A stretch of 64,000 bases of DNA from AWTP1-13 sp963797005 (GTDB taxonomy: Bacteria > Pseudomonadota > Alphaproteobacteria > Rhizobiales > Hyphomicrobiaceae). The translations under genes and the position numbers were made by a program. The notes beneath the pieces were generated by a model that saw nothing but the letters and a program-made list of their open reading frames with translations, searched no databases and was not told the DNA's origin. The stretch's first letter is position 1; each line of letters starts with the position of its first letter. Location: assembly GCA_963797005.1 (NCBI GenBank), contig CAWCOF010000010.1, forward strand, positions 77,679 through 141,678. The letters run 5' to 3'. Shown piece after piece: positions 33,653-42,845 of the stretch.

Positions 33653-36600
33653 ATGTTTGCTGGGGACCAGAGGGGAAGGCCGGTGCCGGTCCGCAGCCTC
33701 ATAAACCTTCTGGGCGTCGCCGTCGCACTCATCACGGCCTTCGCATTTCCTATCGGCTACGGCGTCATCGGCTATCTCAAGGAGGCGCAGACGCTCGCCT
33801 TCAAGGCCGAGCTGACCGCGGCTCGGGCGGCACAATACATCTACGTGCCCGAAGCGCCGACGCGATACGATGCCCGTCAACTGGCAGCCATCGGGGAAGT
33901 CCGCACGGGCACGCCGATCGTCCAGCGCATTCTGGATGCACACGACACTGAGATTGCACGCCACGGCGAGCCGCTGCCGTGGCCGACCTTGTCCCACCGT
34001 GCACCCATCGTCGCTGGCGATGCCACCGTCGGCGCGGCCGAGGTATCGGCCAGCCTGCGCCCGTTGTTGAACGAAATCGCGCTGGTCGGGCTGACCGCCC
34101 TGCTGCTGGCGGCTGGCATCTACTATGCCTTTGCCGTGGTGCCTCTCGGCGTCATCGATCGCTCGCTCAAGAGCCTCGAGGAGGCCAACGAGAAGCTGCG
34201 CCGGCAGAACCTGCTCCTGGATGCGGCATTCGCGAACATGCCGCAGGGGCTCGCCATGTTCGATGCCGAGGAGCAGGTCGTCGTCAGCAACGACCGCTAC
34301 GCCAGGCTCTATGGGCTCGATCCGGAGACGATCAAGCCCGGAACCACGCTCAAGCAGGTGGTGGAGCAGCGCATTGGCCGGGGCATCTATCCCGGCGTCA
34401 CCGCCGACTTCGTGCTGGATGAGATGCGCGGGCGCATCGCCAGCCGAAGGACGAGCCGACAGACCAACCGGTTGGGCGATGGGCGCATGGTCGCGTCCGT
34501 GGTCCAGCCGAGGAGCGACGGCGGCTGGGTCATCACGCAGGAGGACATCACCGAGCGCGAGAACCTCGCTGCCCAGCTCGCGCGCCAGAACGAGCTGCTC
34601 AAGCTGCACGAAGAGGAGCTCAAGGACCAGAACCGGCGCTTCAATGCCGCCATCAACAACATGTCGCAGGGCCTATGCCTGTTCGATGGGGCGCAGCGCG
34701 TGGTGTTCGCCAACCGGCGCTATGCGGAAATGTACGGCTTGTCGCCTGAGCAGCTGAAGCCGGGCACGACGCTTGCCGAGATCTTCGAGGCGCGGATCGC
34801 CAATGGGCTCTACGCCAAGACGGCCATCAATCAGGTCGTCGACGAGGGCATCGCCAGTTTCGGCAAGCAGGTCTCGGAGATCATCAATCTCACCGACGGC
34901 CGGTTCATATCGGTGCTGCGCCGTCCGATGGCCGACGGCGGTCTCGTCAGCACGCACGAGGACGTGACCGAGCGCGAGCGCCTGAACGCGCGCCTTGCCG
35001 AGAAGAACGATCTCCTCAAACAGCGCGAGGAGGCGCTCGAGGAGCAGAACGAGCGCTTCGACGCGGCTCTGAGAAACATGTCGCTCGGGCTGTGCATGTT
35101 CGACGCCGAGCAGCGGGTGCTGATCGCCAACGACCGCTATGCGGAGATCTACGGTCTGGCGACCGGGGACGTGAAGCCGGGCACCACGCTGCGCCAGATC
35201 ATCGAGCAGCGCATCGCCAAGGGACTCTATGCGGGCGACAGCCCCGAGGCCTATATCAAGGAGCGGCTGGCGACCTTCCACAAGGCATCGATAGCCGTGC
35301 ACCACCTGAGCGACGGCCGGGCCGTTCGCATCTCGCGCACGCCGATGCGCGGCGGAGGCTGGGTGACGACGCACGAGGATGTGACCGAGCGCGAGAAGCT
35401 CTATGCGCTGCTGGAAAAGAACAACGGCCTGTTGAGCGAGCGGACCTCGCGGCTGCAGGCCATCGTCGACAACTTCCCGGGCGGGATATTCCTTGTGGAC
35501 GGCGGTCTGCGCGTCACCGTCTGCAACGGGAAGGCCAAGAAATTCCTGGATCTGCCCGACGAGCTGTTCGCGGACGGGCCTCCGTTGCTGGAGACCGTTT
35601 TCCGCTTCAGCGCAAGCCGTGGCGAATTCGGTCCCGGGGACGCCGAAGCCCAAGCGGCGGAGCGCATGGCGCTCGTCAAGGAGCGCCAGCCCTACATCTC
35701 GGAACGCGAGCGCCCGGACGGAACCGTGCTCGAGATGCGCGGCGTGCCGCTCATGGACGGCGGCTTCGTTACGACCTACATGGACATCACGGAACGCCGC
35801 CGCTCGCAGGCCAAGATCGCGCACATGGCGCTGCACGACGCCCTGACCGAGCTTCCCAACCGCGTGCTCATCAACGAGCGGCTCAAGCAGGCGCTCACCC
35901 GCGTCAGGCGCGGCGAGGTGCTGGCCGTCCACCTGCTCGACCTCGACCACTTCAAGAACGTCAATGACACGCTGGGCCATCCGGCCGGCGACAAGCTCCT
36001 CACCATGGTCGGAGATCGCCTGCGCAGCCTGGTCAGGGATACCGATACCATTGCCCGCATGGGCGGGGACGAGTTCGCCGTCCTCCAGGTCGGCCTCGGC
36101 CAGCCGGCCGACGCCACCGTGCTGGCGCTGCGCATCATCGAGGCCGTGAGCGAGCCCTACGACATCGACGGGCACCAGGTGGTGATCGGCACCAGCGTCG
36201 GCATCGCCATTGGTCCGATGGACGGGCTGACGCCGGACGAGCTTCTGCGCAATGCGGATCTCGCGCTCTATCGGGCCAAGGGCGACGGGCGCGGCACCTA
36301 CCACTTCTTCGAGGCCGAGATGGATGCGCAGATGCAGGCGCGGCGCGTGCTCGAGAACGACCTGCGCAAGGCCCTGCCGGCGGGCCAGTTCGAGCTGCAC
36401 TACCAGCCCGTCGTCGATCTTGCGAGCAACAAGATCGCCAGCTTCGAGGCGCTCGTGCGCTGGCGCCACCCCGAGAAAGGCTTGATCGCGCCGGGCGCGT
36501 TCATCCCCATCGCGGAGGAGATCGGCTTCATCGTGCCGCTGGGCGAGTGGGTGATCCGGCAGGCTTGCGCCACCGCCGCCAAGTGGCCGAGCTCCATCAA

Positions 36601-37120
36601 GGTTTCGGTCAATCTGTCGTCGCTTCAGTTCAAGAGCGCGAGCCTGGTGGAGACCATTGTCGACGCGCTGACGGGCTCGGGCCTGCCGGCCGACCGGCTC
36701 GAGCTCGAGATCACCGAGACGGTGCTGCTCAATGACAGCGAGGCCACGCTCGCGACCCTGTTCCAGCTGCGCGCGCTCGGTGTGCGCATCGCCATGGACG
36801 ACTTCGGCACGGGCTATTCGAGCCTCAGCTATCTGCAGAGCTTCCCGTTCGACAAGATCAAGATCGACCGCTCGTTCGTGAAGGACATCGCCGACGGCGT
36901 CGGCTCGCTCAACATCGTCCGCGCGGTGACGGCCATGGCGACGGGGCTCGGCATGATCACGACTGCCGAAGGCGTCGAGACCAGCGAGCAGCTGGAGATC
37001 ATTCGCACCGAGGGCTGCACCGAGATGCAGGGCTTCGTGTTCAGCAAGCCCGTGCCGGCGAGCCAGGTGGATGAGCTGCTCGACCGCATCGGCAAGGGCG
37101 CTGCCGAGCTCGCCGCTTGA
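33653..37120 (+). CDS. Membrane-bound four-PAS GGDEF-EAL protein (cyclic-di-GMP turnover)
   Basis: An 1155-residue inner-membrane signalling protein. Two transmembrane helices (~15-37 and ~142-165) bracket a ~105-residue periplasmic sensor. Four PAS domains follow at ~185, ~327, ~466 and ~600; the first three are close repeats (PQGLAMFDAEEQ, SQGLCLFDGAQR, SLGLCMFDAEQR). The GGDEF domain (~716-880) has intact GGDEF with an inhibitory RxxD (RDTD) five residues before it. The EAL domain (~890-1150) keeps EALVRW, NLSS and DDFGTGYSS. Both synthase and phosphodiesterase activities for cyclic di-GMP look possible. It is divergent from the ureohydrolase gene. Confidence 0.93.
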   Translation: MFAGDQRGRPVPVRSLINLLGVAVALITAFAFPIGYGVIGYLKEAQTLAFKAELTAARAAQYIYVPEAPTRYDARQLAAIGEVRTGTPIVQRILDAHDTEIARHGEPLPWPTLSHRAPIVAGDATVGAAEVSASLRPLLNEIALVGLTALLLAAGIYYAFAVVPLGVIDRSLKSLEEANEKLRRQNLLLDAAFANMPQGLAMFDAEEQVVVSNDRYARLYGLDPETIKPGTTLKQVVEQRIGRGIYPGVTADFVLDEMRGRIASRRTSRQTNRLGDGRMVASVVQPRSDGGWVITQEDITERENLAAQLARQNELLKLHEEELKDQNRRFNAAINNMSQGLCLFDGAQRVVFANRRYAEMYGLSPEQLKPGTTLAEIFEARIANGLYAKTAINQVVDEGIASFGKQVSEIINLTDGRFISVLRRPMADGGLVSTHEDVTERERLNARLAEKNDLLKQREEALEEQNERFDAALRNMSLGLCMFDAEQRVLIANDRYAEIYGLATGDVKPGTTLRQIIEQRIAKGLYAGDSPEAYIKERLATFHKASIAVHHLSDGRAVRISRTPMRGGGWVTTHEDVTEREKLYALLEKNNGLLSERTSRLQAIVDNFPGGIFLVDGGLRVTVCNGKAKKFLDLPDELFADGPPLLETVFRFSASRGEFGPGDAEAQAAERMALVKERQPYISERERPDGTVLEMRGVPLMDGGFVTTYMDITERRRSQAKIAHMALHDALTELPNRVLINERLKQALTRVRRGEVLAVHLLDLDHFKNVNDTLGHPAGDKLLTMVGDRLRSLVRDTDTIARMGGDEFAVLQVGLGQPADATVLALRIIEAVSEPYDIDGHQVVIGTSVGIAIGPMDGLTPDELLRNADLALYRAKGDGRGTYHFFEAEMDAQMQARRVLENDLRKALPAGQFELHYQPVVDLASNKIASFEALVRWRHPEKGLIAPGAFIPIAEEIGFIVPLGEWVIRQACATAAKWPSSIKVSVNLSSLQFKSASLVETIVDALTGSGLPADRLELEITETVLLNDSEATLATLFQLRALGVRIAMDDFGTGYSSLSYLQSFPFDKIKIDRSFVKDIADGVGSLNIVRAVTAMATGLGMITTAEGVETSEQLEIIRTEGCTEMQGFVFSKPVPASQVDELLDRIGKGAAELAA

Positions 37121-37160
37121 GGCGATTGATTGGGCCGGCAGCCGCGGCACGCGCCCGCGA

Positions 37161-37448
37161 TCACTCCGTGACGTGCGCCACATTGTCGTAGGTGTCGGTC
37201 CTCGGCGCGCCGCTCAACAGCCCCGCCAGGTTGCCCCAGATCGCCTGGATCCGCCCGACCGCGGCGTCGGCGTCCGCCTTGCTGCGATAGACGGCCACCA
37301 TCACGCCCTGCCCGTCGCCGCGCCACGCGCAGTAGGCGTCGACCATGCCGGGCAGGGCCTTGACGCGGTGCGCCATCTCGCGGGCCTTGGCCTCCACCTC
37401 GCCGAGCCGGGCGGGGTCCACCTTGAAGGTGGTGACGCGCGCGTACAT
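37161..37448 (-). CDS. Small ABM-like (antibiotic biosynthesis monooxygenase fold) protein
   Basis: A 95-residue protein with the dimeric alpha-beta barrel pattern: MYARVTTFKVDPARLGEVEAKARE, KALPGMVDAYCAWRGDGQGVMVAVYRSKADADAA. Such proteins bind small aromatic or quinone ligands, or act as monooxygenases without cofactors. No catalytic residue can be assigned. It is convergent with the GGDEF-EAL gene and divergent from the TcuA-like gene, 150 bp away. Confidence 0.75.
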   Translation of the reverse strand: MYARVTTFKVDPARLGEVEAKAREMAHRVKALPGMVDAYCAWRGDGQGVMVAVYRSKADADAAVGRIQAIWGNLAGLLSGAPRTDTYDNVAHVTE

Positions 37449-37599
37449 GGGCGTTCCTCATTAGCAGAATTGATGCATTGCCCGCGACCTTCGCATGGGC
37501 GGCGGCGGGCACAAAGGCTGCGCACGAAAGTTTGGATTTGCGCGGGGGCCCTCGTGTATACCAGCACATCAATCGTGGAACTGGGAGCCGAGAGCCAAG

Positions 37600-39095
37600 A
37601 TGCTTCCCGCATCAGCCGATGTCATTGTCGTGGGTGGCGGCAACGCCGCGCTCTGTGCCGCGCTCGCCGCCGCCGAGCATGCCGTGTCCGTGCTCGTGCT
37701 CGAGCGCGCGCCCGAGGACGAGGCCGGCGGCAACAGCCGCTTTACGGCCGGTGCCATGCGCTGCGTCTACGACGGGGTCGAGGACCTCAAGGCGCTGATG
37801 CCCGATCTCACCGCCGATGAGGTCGCGCAGACCGACTTCGGCACCTACACCGAGGATCAGTTCTTCGACGACATGTACCGGGTCACCGAGTACCGCACCG
37901 ATCCCGATCTGACCGAGGTGCTGGTCAAGCAGAGCCGGCCGACCTTGCGCTGGATGCGCGAGAAGGGCGTGCGCTTCGCCCCGATCTGGGGCCGGCAGGC
38001 GTTCAAGGTCGACGGGCGGTTCAAGTTCTGGGGCGGCCTCACCGTCGAGAGCCACGGCGGCGGGCCGGGTCTCGTCGCCGCGCTCACCGCCGCCGCCAAG
38101 AAGAACAAGATCACGATCGTCTACGACGCCAAGGCGACCGGCCTCATCGTCGACGACGACGGTGTGCAGGGCGTGCGGGTGCGGCATGGCGGCAAGACCG
38201 GCTCGGTCAAGACCCGCAACGTCGTGCTGGCCGCGGGCGGCTTCCAGGCCAACGCCGAGTGGCGCACGCGCTACATGGGGCCGGGCTGGGAGCTCGCCAA
38301 GGTGCGCGGCACCCGCTTCAACACCGGCGACGGCATCAAGATGGCACTCGACGCCGGCGCCATGCCGACCGGCAACTGGTCGGGCGGCCATGCGGTGGCC
38401 TGGGACCGCAACGCGCCGGAGTTCGGCGATCTTGCCGTCGGCGACAACTTCCAGAAGCACAACTATCCCTTCTCGGTCATGATCAACGCCAACGGCGAGC
38501 GCTTCGTCGACGAGGGGGCGGATTTTCGCAACTACACCTACGCCAAGTACGGCCGCGTGATCCTGATGCAGCCGGGGCAGTTCTGCTGGCAGGTGTTCGA
38601 CAAGAAGGTGCTGCACCTGCTGCGCGACGAATACCGCATCAAGCGCATCACCAAGGTATCCGCCGACACGCTGCCGGAGCTGTCGAGAAGCTCGAGGGCG
38701 TCAATGCCGCCAAGGCGCTCGAGACCATCAATGCGTTCAACGCCGCGGTGGAGCGCGAGGTGCCGTTCAACCCCAACGTCAAGGACGGGCGCTGCACGGT
38801 CGGGCTGGCGGTGCCGAAGTCCAACTGGGCCATCACCATCGAGGAGCCGCCGTTCAAGGCCTATGCCGTCACCTGCGGGCTCACGTTCACCTTCGGCGGC
38901 GTGAAGATCGATACAGCCGCGCGCGTGATCGACACCGACGGGCTGCCGATTCCTGGCCTCTATGCGGCGGGCGAGATGGTGGGCGGCATCTTCTACTTCA
39001 ATTATCCCGGCGGTACCGGCCTCACCAACGGCGCCGTGTTCGGGCGCATCGCCGGCACCGGCGCCGGCGCACGGGCGCGCGGCAGCAACGTCTGA
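37600..39095 (+). pseudogene. TcuA-like FAD-dependent dehydrogenase, 1-base deletion
   Basis: Corrected, this is a 498-residue flavoprotein of the fumarate reductase/tricarballylate dehydrogenase family. FAD is bound at DVIVVGGGNAALCAALAAAE and again at ETFAD-type GLYAAGEMVGGIFY, with VVLAAGGFQAN between. The substrate domain includes HGGGPGLVAAL and RFVDEGADFRNYTYAKYGR. At 38682 one G is missing (GAGCTGTCGAG for GAGCTGGTCGAG); restoring it gives PELVEKLEGVNAAKALETI. As written, the frame ends at 38904 and the last third is lost. Tricarballylate, citrazinate or a similar dicarboxylate is the likely substrate. An NDH-2-like gene follows by two bases. Confidence 0.82.
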
Positions 39096-39097
39096 CC

Positions 39098-40414
39098 ATG
39101 ACCGCGGGGCCACATGCGATCGTGGTCGTTGGGGGTGGTGCGGGCGGCCTGGAGCTCGCAACCAGGCTCGGCCACAAGCTCGGGCGGCGCGGCAAGGCTT
39201 GCGTCACGCTGATCGACGGCAAGCGCACGCACCTGTGGAAGCCGCTGCTGCACGAGATCGCCGCCGGCAGCATGGACGAGGGCATGCACGCCATCGACTA
39301 CCTGGCGCAGGCCTACTGGCACGGCTTCGTCTACCGCGCCGGCAGCATGGCGGGCCTCGACCGCGACCGCCGCGTGGTGCACGTGGCACCCTTCATCGAC
39401 GACGAGGGGCGCCAGATCACGCCCGGCCAGGAGGTGTCCTACGATACGCTCGTCATCGCCGTCGGCAGCATGACCAACGATTTCGGCACGCCGGGCGTCA
39501 GGGAGCATGCGCTGGCGCTCGACACGGCCGAGGACGCGGCCCGCTTCCACCGGCGGCTTGTCAATGCCTGCATCCGGGCGAATACGCAGACCGAGCCCTT
39601 GCGGCCCGAGCAGCTGCATGTCGCCATCATCGGCGCGGGTGCCACGGGCACGGAGCTGGCGGCCGAGCTGCACAAGACGACGCGGCAGCTGATCGCCTTC
39701 GGGCTCGACCGCATCGATCCCGACAAGGACATCCGCATCGACCTGATCGAGGCGGCGCCGCGCATCCTGCCCGCGCTGCCCGAGCGGCTGTCGAAGGCGG
39801 CGGTCAAGCTGCTGGAGGGGCTCGGCGTCAACCTGCACGTGGGCGCGCGCGTGGCCGAGGTGCTGCCCGACGGCGTGCGGCTCGCCAGCGGCGTCGTCAT
39901 ACCGGCGGAGCTGGTCGTGTGGTCGGCCGGCATCAAGGCGCCGGACTTTCTCGCGGGCCTGGCCGGGCTGGAGACCGACAAGCTCAACCGGCTGATCGTG
40001 CGCCAAACCTTGCAGACGACGCGCGACGACAACATGTTCGCGCTGGGCGACTGCGCCGCGTGCCCCTGGCCGGGCCATGCCACGCCGGTGCCGCCGCGCG
40101 CGCAGGCCGCGCATCAGCAGGCCTCGCACCTGGCGCGCGAGCTGCCGCGGCGGCTGAGGGGCGAGGCGCTGAAGGATTGGCACTACCGCGATTTCGGCTC
40201 GCTGGTGTCGCTCGGCTCCTACTCGACGGTCGGCAGCCTGATGGGCAAGCTGGTCGGCGGCAACCTGTTCATCGAGGGCATCTTCGCCGGCTTGATGTAC
40301 CGCTCGCTCTACAAGCTGCACCAGCTCGCCCTGCACGGCTTCACCAAGGTGGCGCTCGACACGGTCGCCCGCCTCATCACGCGCCGCACCGAGCCGCAGG
40401 TGAAGCTGCATTAG
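39098..40414 (+). CDS. NDH-2-like NAD(P)/FAD-dependent oxidoreductase
   Basis: A 438-residue two-dinucleotide-domain flavoprotein of the type II NADH dehydrogenase family. It has IVVVGGGAGGLELATRLG for FAD, AIIGAGATGTELAAEL for NAD(P)H, FALGDCAACPWPG for FAD closure, and a hydrophobic C-terminal tail (GIFAGLMYRSLYKLHQLAL) that would seat it on the membrane. NDH-2 passes electrons from NADH to quinone without pumping protons. It begins two bases after the TcuA-like stop. Electron transfer from the TcuA-like flavoprotein to quinone through this enzyme is an attractive but untested idea. Confidence 0.88.
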   Translation: MTAGPHAIVVVGGGAGGLELATRLGHKLGRRGKACVTLIDGKRTHLWKPLLHEIAAGSMDEGMHAIDYLAQAYWHGFVYRAGSMAGLDRDRRVVHVAPFIDDEGRQITPGQEVSYDTLVIAVGSMTNDFGTPGVREHALALDTAEDAARFHRRLVNACIRANTQTEPLRPEQLHVAIIGAGATGTELAAELHKTTRQLIAFGLDRIDPDKDIRIDLIEAAPRILPALPERLSKAAVKLLEGLGVNLHVGARVAEVLPDGVRLASGVVIPAELVVWSAGIKAPDFLAGLAGLETDKLNRLIVRQTLQTTRDDNMFALGDCAACPWPGHATPVPPRAQAAHQQASHLARELPRRLRGEALKDWHYRDFGSLVSLGSYSTVGSLMGKLVGGNLFIEGIFAGLMYRSLYKLHQLALHGFTKVALDTVARLITRRTEPQVKLH

Positions 40415-40522
40415 GACTCCCCGCGCAATCCCTTGCGCCGGCGGCGGGCTTCGAAGCACACTGCCCCTCCCGTTCCTCCCTTGGGCGCCAGGCTCGGCCC
40501 GGCCAGCACGCGAGAAGCAGCC

Positions 40523-41470
40523 ATGACCGACATCGTCATCACCGAGTTCCTCGAGCCGGCGGCGGTGGAGACGCTGCAGAAGCGCTTCAAGGTGCACTGG
40601 GACCGGGAGCTGTGGAACAAGCGTAGCGAGCTGGAAAAGCTCGTGCGCGATATCCCGGCGCTGATCGTGCGCAACCGCACGAAGGTGGACAAGACGCTGC
40701 TCGCGCTGGCGCCGAAGCTGAAGGTGGTGGGTCGGCTCGGCGTCGGGCTCGACAACATCGATGTGGCCGCCTGCGAGGCGCGCGGCATCGAGGTGTGCTC
40801 GGCGCGCGGCGCCAACGCCACCTCGGTCGCCGAATACGCCATCGCCATGGCCATGCTGCTGCTGCGCAAGCGCGCCTATCTCGACACGCACCGTCTGGTG
40901 GCGGGCGAGTGGCCGCGCGAGGAGCTGGGCCGGGGCGCGGAGCTCGCCGGCAAGTGTCTCGGCGTCGTCGGGCTGGGCTCGGTTGGCGGCACTAGCGCCC
41001 GCAAGGCGCGCGCGCTCGAGATGCGGGTGGTGGCGAGTGATCCCTATCTTCCGCCCGAGCACGAGAACTGGCACCTGGCGCAGAAGGTCTCGCTCGAGGC
41101 ACTGTTGGAGCAAGCCGATGTCGTCACCGTGCATTGTCCGCTCAACGCCGAAACGCGCGGGCTCATCGGTGAACGCCAGATGGCGCAGATGCGGGCCGGC
41201 GCGGTTCTGATCAACTCGGCGCGCGGCGGCATCGTCGACGAGGAGGCGTGCGCCGCCGCGTTGCGCAGTGGCCACCTTGGCGGCGCGGCGCTGGACGTCT
41301 TCGACGATGAGCCGATCAAGAGCGAGGCCGGCAAGCGCTTCGCCGGCATCGCCAACGTGATCCTGACGCCGCATATCTCCGGCGTCACCGCCGAGGCCAA
41401 CCACCGGGTGAGCCTGATGACGGTGGACAGCGTCGCCCGCGTCCTGGATAGGGCGCGGCCCGCCTCTTGA
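40523..41470 (+). CDS. D-isomer-specific 2-hydroxyacid dehydrogenase (SlcC-like)
   Basis: A 315-residue NAD-dependent dehydrogenase. The nucleotide-binding loop is GVVGLGSVGGTSARKARAL. The catalytic trio is Arg in INSARGGIVDEEA, Glu in DVFDDEPI and His in TPHISGVT. Members reduce 2-oxo acids to (R)- or (S)-2-hydroxyacids, and one branch (SlcC) oxidises (S)-sulfolactate. Immediately downstream is a gene of the structurally unrelated Ldh/ComC family, the partner found in sulfolactate inversion, so this pair may convert one hydroxyacid enantiomer to the other. ATG 40523 fits the family start. Confidence 0.87.
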   Translation: MTDIVITEFLEPAAVETLQKRFKVHWDRELWNKRSELEKLVRDIPALIVRNRTKVDKTLLALAPKLKVVGRLGVGLDNIDVAACEARGIEVCSARGANATSVAEYAIAMAMLLLRKRAYLDTHRLVAGEWPREELGRGAELAGKCLGVVGLGSVGGTSARKARALEMRVVASDPYLPPEHENWHLAQKVSLEALLEQADVVTVHCPLNAETRGLIGERQMAQMRAGAVLINSARGGIVDEEACAAALRSGHLGGAALDVFDDEPIKSEAGKRFAGIANVILTPHISGVTAEANHRVSLMTVDSVARVLDRARPAS

Positions 41471-41494
41471 CGGGTCTGTGCGGCGAACTGGGTA

Positions 41495-41532
41495 CCCCCA
41501 CCCCTAACCCCTCCCCGCAGGGGGGAGGGGGA
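41495..41532. repeat. CCCCTAACCCCTCCCCGC inverted repeat
   Basis: A short GC-rich palindrome, CCCCTCCCCGCAGGGGGGAGGGG with a CCCCCACCCCTAA leader, between the two hydroxyacid dehydrogenase genes. It is related to the larger repeat at 54781-54887. Confidence 0.65.
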
Positions 41533-41552
41533 TTCCGTAGGCGAAAGGGATC

Positions 41553-42560
41553 ATGAGCCAGACAACCATAGCCATAGCTGAGCTGCAGGCGGCGATTGCC
41601 GCCGCGCTCGTCGCGTCGCGGACGTCGGAGACGAATGCGGCGTCAGTCGCTGCCGCCCTGACGGCGGCCGAGGTCGACGGCCAGAAGGGCCACGGGATAG
41701 CCCGCGTGCCGAGCTACGCGGGCCAGGCGAGGACCGGCAAGGTCGATGGCTACGCGACGCTGCGGGTGCGGCAGCCGCGGCCGGCGAGCCTGATGGTCGA
41801 CGTGTGCAACGGCTTTGCCTATCCGGCCTTCGATCTCGCCGTCGCGCGCCTGCCCGATCTCGCCGTCGCCGCCGGGATCTCGGCTGCCGGTTTCGTGCGC
41901 TCGCACCACTTCGGCGTCGTCGGCCGTCACGTCGAGCGGCTGGCCGAGGCGGGCCTGGTGGCGCTCGCCTTCGGCAATACGCCCAAGGCCATTGCCCCCT
42001 GGGGCGGCAGGCGCCCCGTGTTCGGCACCAACCCGATCGGCTTCGCCGCGCCGCAGGCGGGCAAGGCGCCCATCGTCGTCGATCTGGCGTTGAGCCAGGT
42101 GGCGCGCGGCAAGATCCTCGCCGCCGCCCAGAAGGGCGAGCCCGTCCCGGCCGACTGGGCCGTCGACGAGCACGGGCGCCCCACCACCGACGCGACGGCT
42201 GCGCTCAAGGGCACGCTGCTGCCCATCGGCGGCGCCAAGGGCGCGGCGCTGGCGCTGATGGTGGAGGTGCTGAGTGTCGCCCTGACCGGCGCCAGGTTCG
42301 GCTTCGAGGCAGGCTCGTTCTTCGAGCCCGAGGGGCCCCCGCCCGGCGTCGGCCAGTTCCTGATCGCCATCGATCCCGGCGCCTTCGGCGGCACCGACCT
42401 GTTCGCCGAGCGCATCGCGATGTTGGCTGAGACGATCGAGGACGACGGGGCGCGGCTGCCGGGCTCGCGGCGCATTGCGCTGCGCGAGAAGGCGCGGGCC
42501 GAGGGCGTATCGGTCGATGCGAAGCTGCTCGCCGAGGTGCGCGCGCTGGCGGGCGGGTGA
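41553..42560 (+). CDS. Ldh-family (ComC/malate-lactate type) oxidoreductase
   Basis: A 335-residue NAD(P)-dependent enzyme of the YlbC/MdhB/ComC fold, unrelated to classical lactate dehydrogenase. Segments: DGQKGHGIARVPSYA, VRSHHFGVVGRHVERLAE with the catalytic His, FGTNPIGFAAPQ, and ALKGTLLPIGGAKGAALALMVEV. Members act on (S)-malate, ureidoglycolate, 2,3-diketogulonate or (R)-sulfolactate. ATG 41553 follows AAAGGGA. Paired with the preceding D-isomer dehydrogenase, it may catalyse the second half of an enantiomer inversion. Confidence 0.87.
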   Translation: MSQTTIAIAELQAAIAAALVASRTSETNAASVAAALTAAEVDGQKGHGIARVPSYAGQARTGKVDGYATLRVRQPRPASLMVDVCNGFAYPAFDLAVARLPDLAVAAGISAAGFVRSHHFGVVGRHVERLAEAGLVALAFGNTPKAIAPWGGRRPVFGTNPIGFAAPQAGKAPIVVDLALSQVARGKILAAAQKGEPVPADWAVDEHGRPTTDATAALKGTLLPIGGAKGAALALMVEVLSVALTGARFGFEAGSFFEPEGPPPGVGQFLIAIDPGAFGGTDLFAERIAMLAETIEDDGARLPGSRRIALREKARAEGVSVDAKLLAEVRALAGG

Positions 42561-42591
42561 CACGCGGTGGTGTTGTGGCGACTGCCGGGGA

Positions 42592-42797
42592 TGACGGTTG
42601 TGGGAGATCGAGCGCGTCCCACAAGCGTCATGCCCGCCCCGGATCGAGCCCGGGGTAAACGCCGGCGGGGTACCCACGACACCGAGCAACATAGGCTCGC
42701 TATCAACGACACACCGGCCGGGCAGCGTGGTAGCCACGATGCGGAAAACGAGCGCAAGCGGATGCTTGCGTGGGTCCCCGCCTTCGCGGGGATGACG
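42592..42797. repeat. Palindrome-rich repeat region
   Basis: Pieces of the GTCATCCCGG-type family: GCCCCGGATCGAGCCCGGGG, then GGGTACCCACGACACCGAG, and a final GGGTCCCCGCCTTCGCGGGGATGAC hairpin. It fills the gap between the convergent Ldh-family and lyase-like genes. Confidence 0.6.
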
Positions 42798-42845
42798 TTT
42801 TAACCGTAGGCGGACTTATCCCCGCAGGGTCTGACCCCGGTGGCG

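Noticed and set aside
34673..37183. 836-codon minus-strand frame opposite the GGDEF-EAL gene
   Set aside because: Antisense of PAS and GGDEF repeats. No family similarity; the plus strand has intact motifs.
39002..41404. 800-codon minus-strand frame over the NDH-2 and dehydrogenase genes
   Set aside because: Antisense of two well-conserved genes with typical low-complexity composition.
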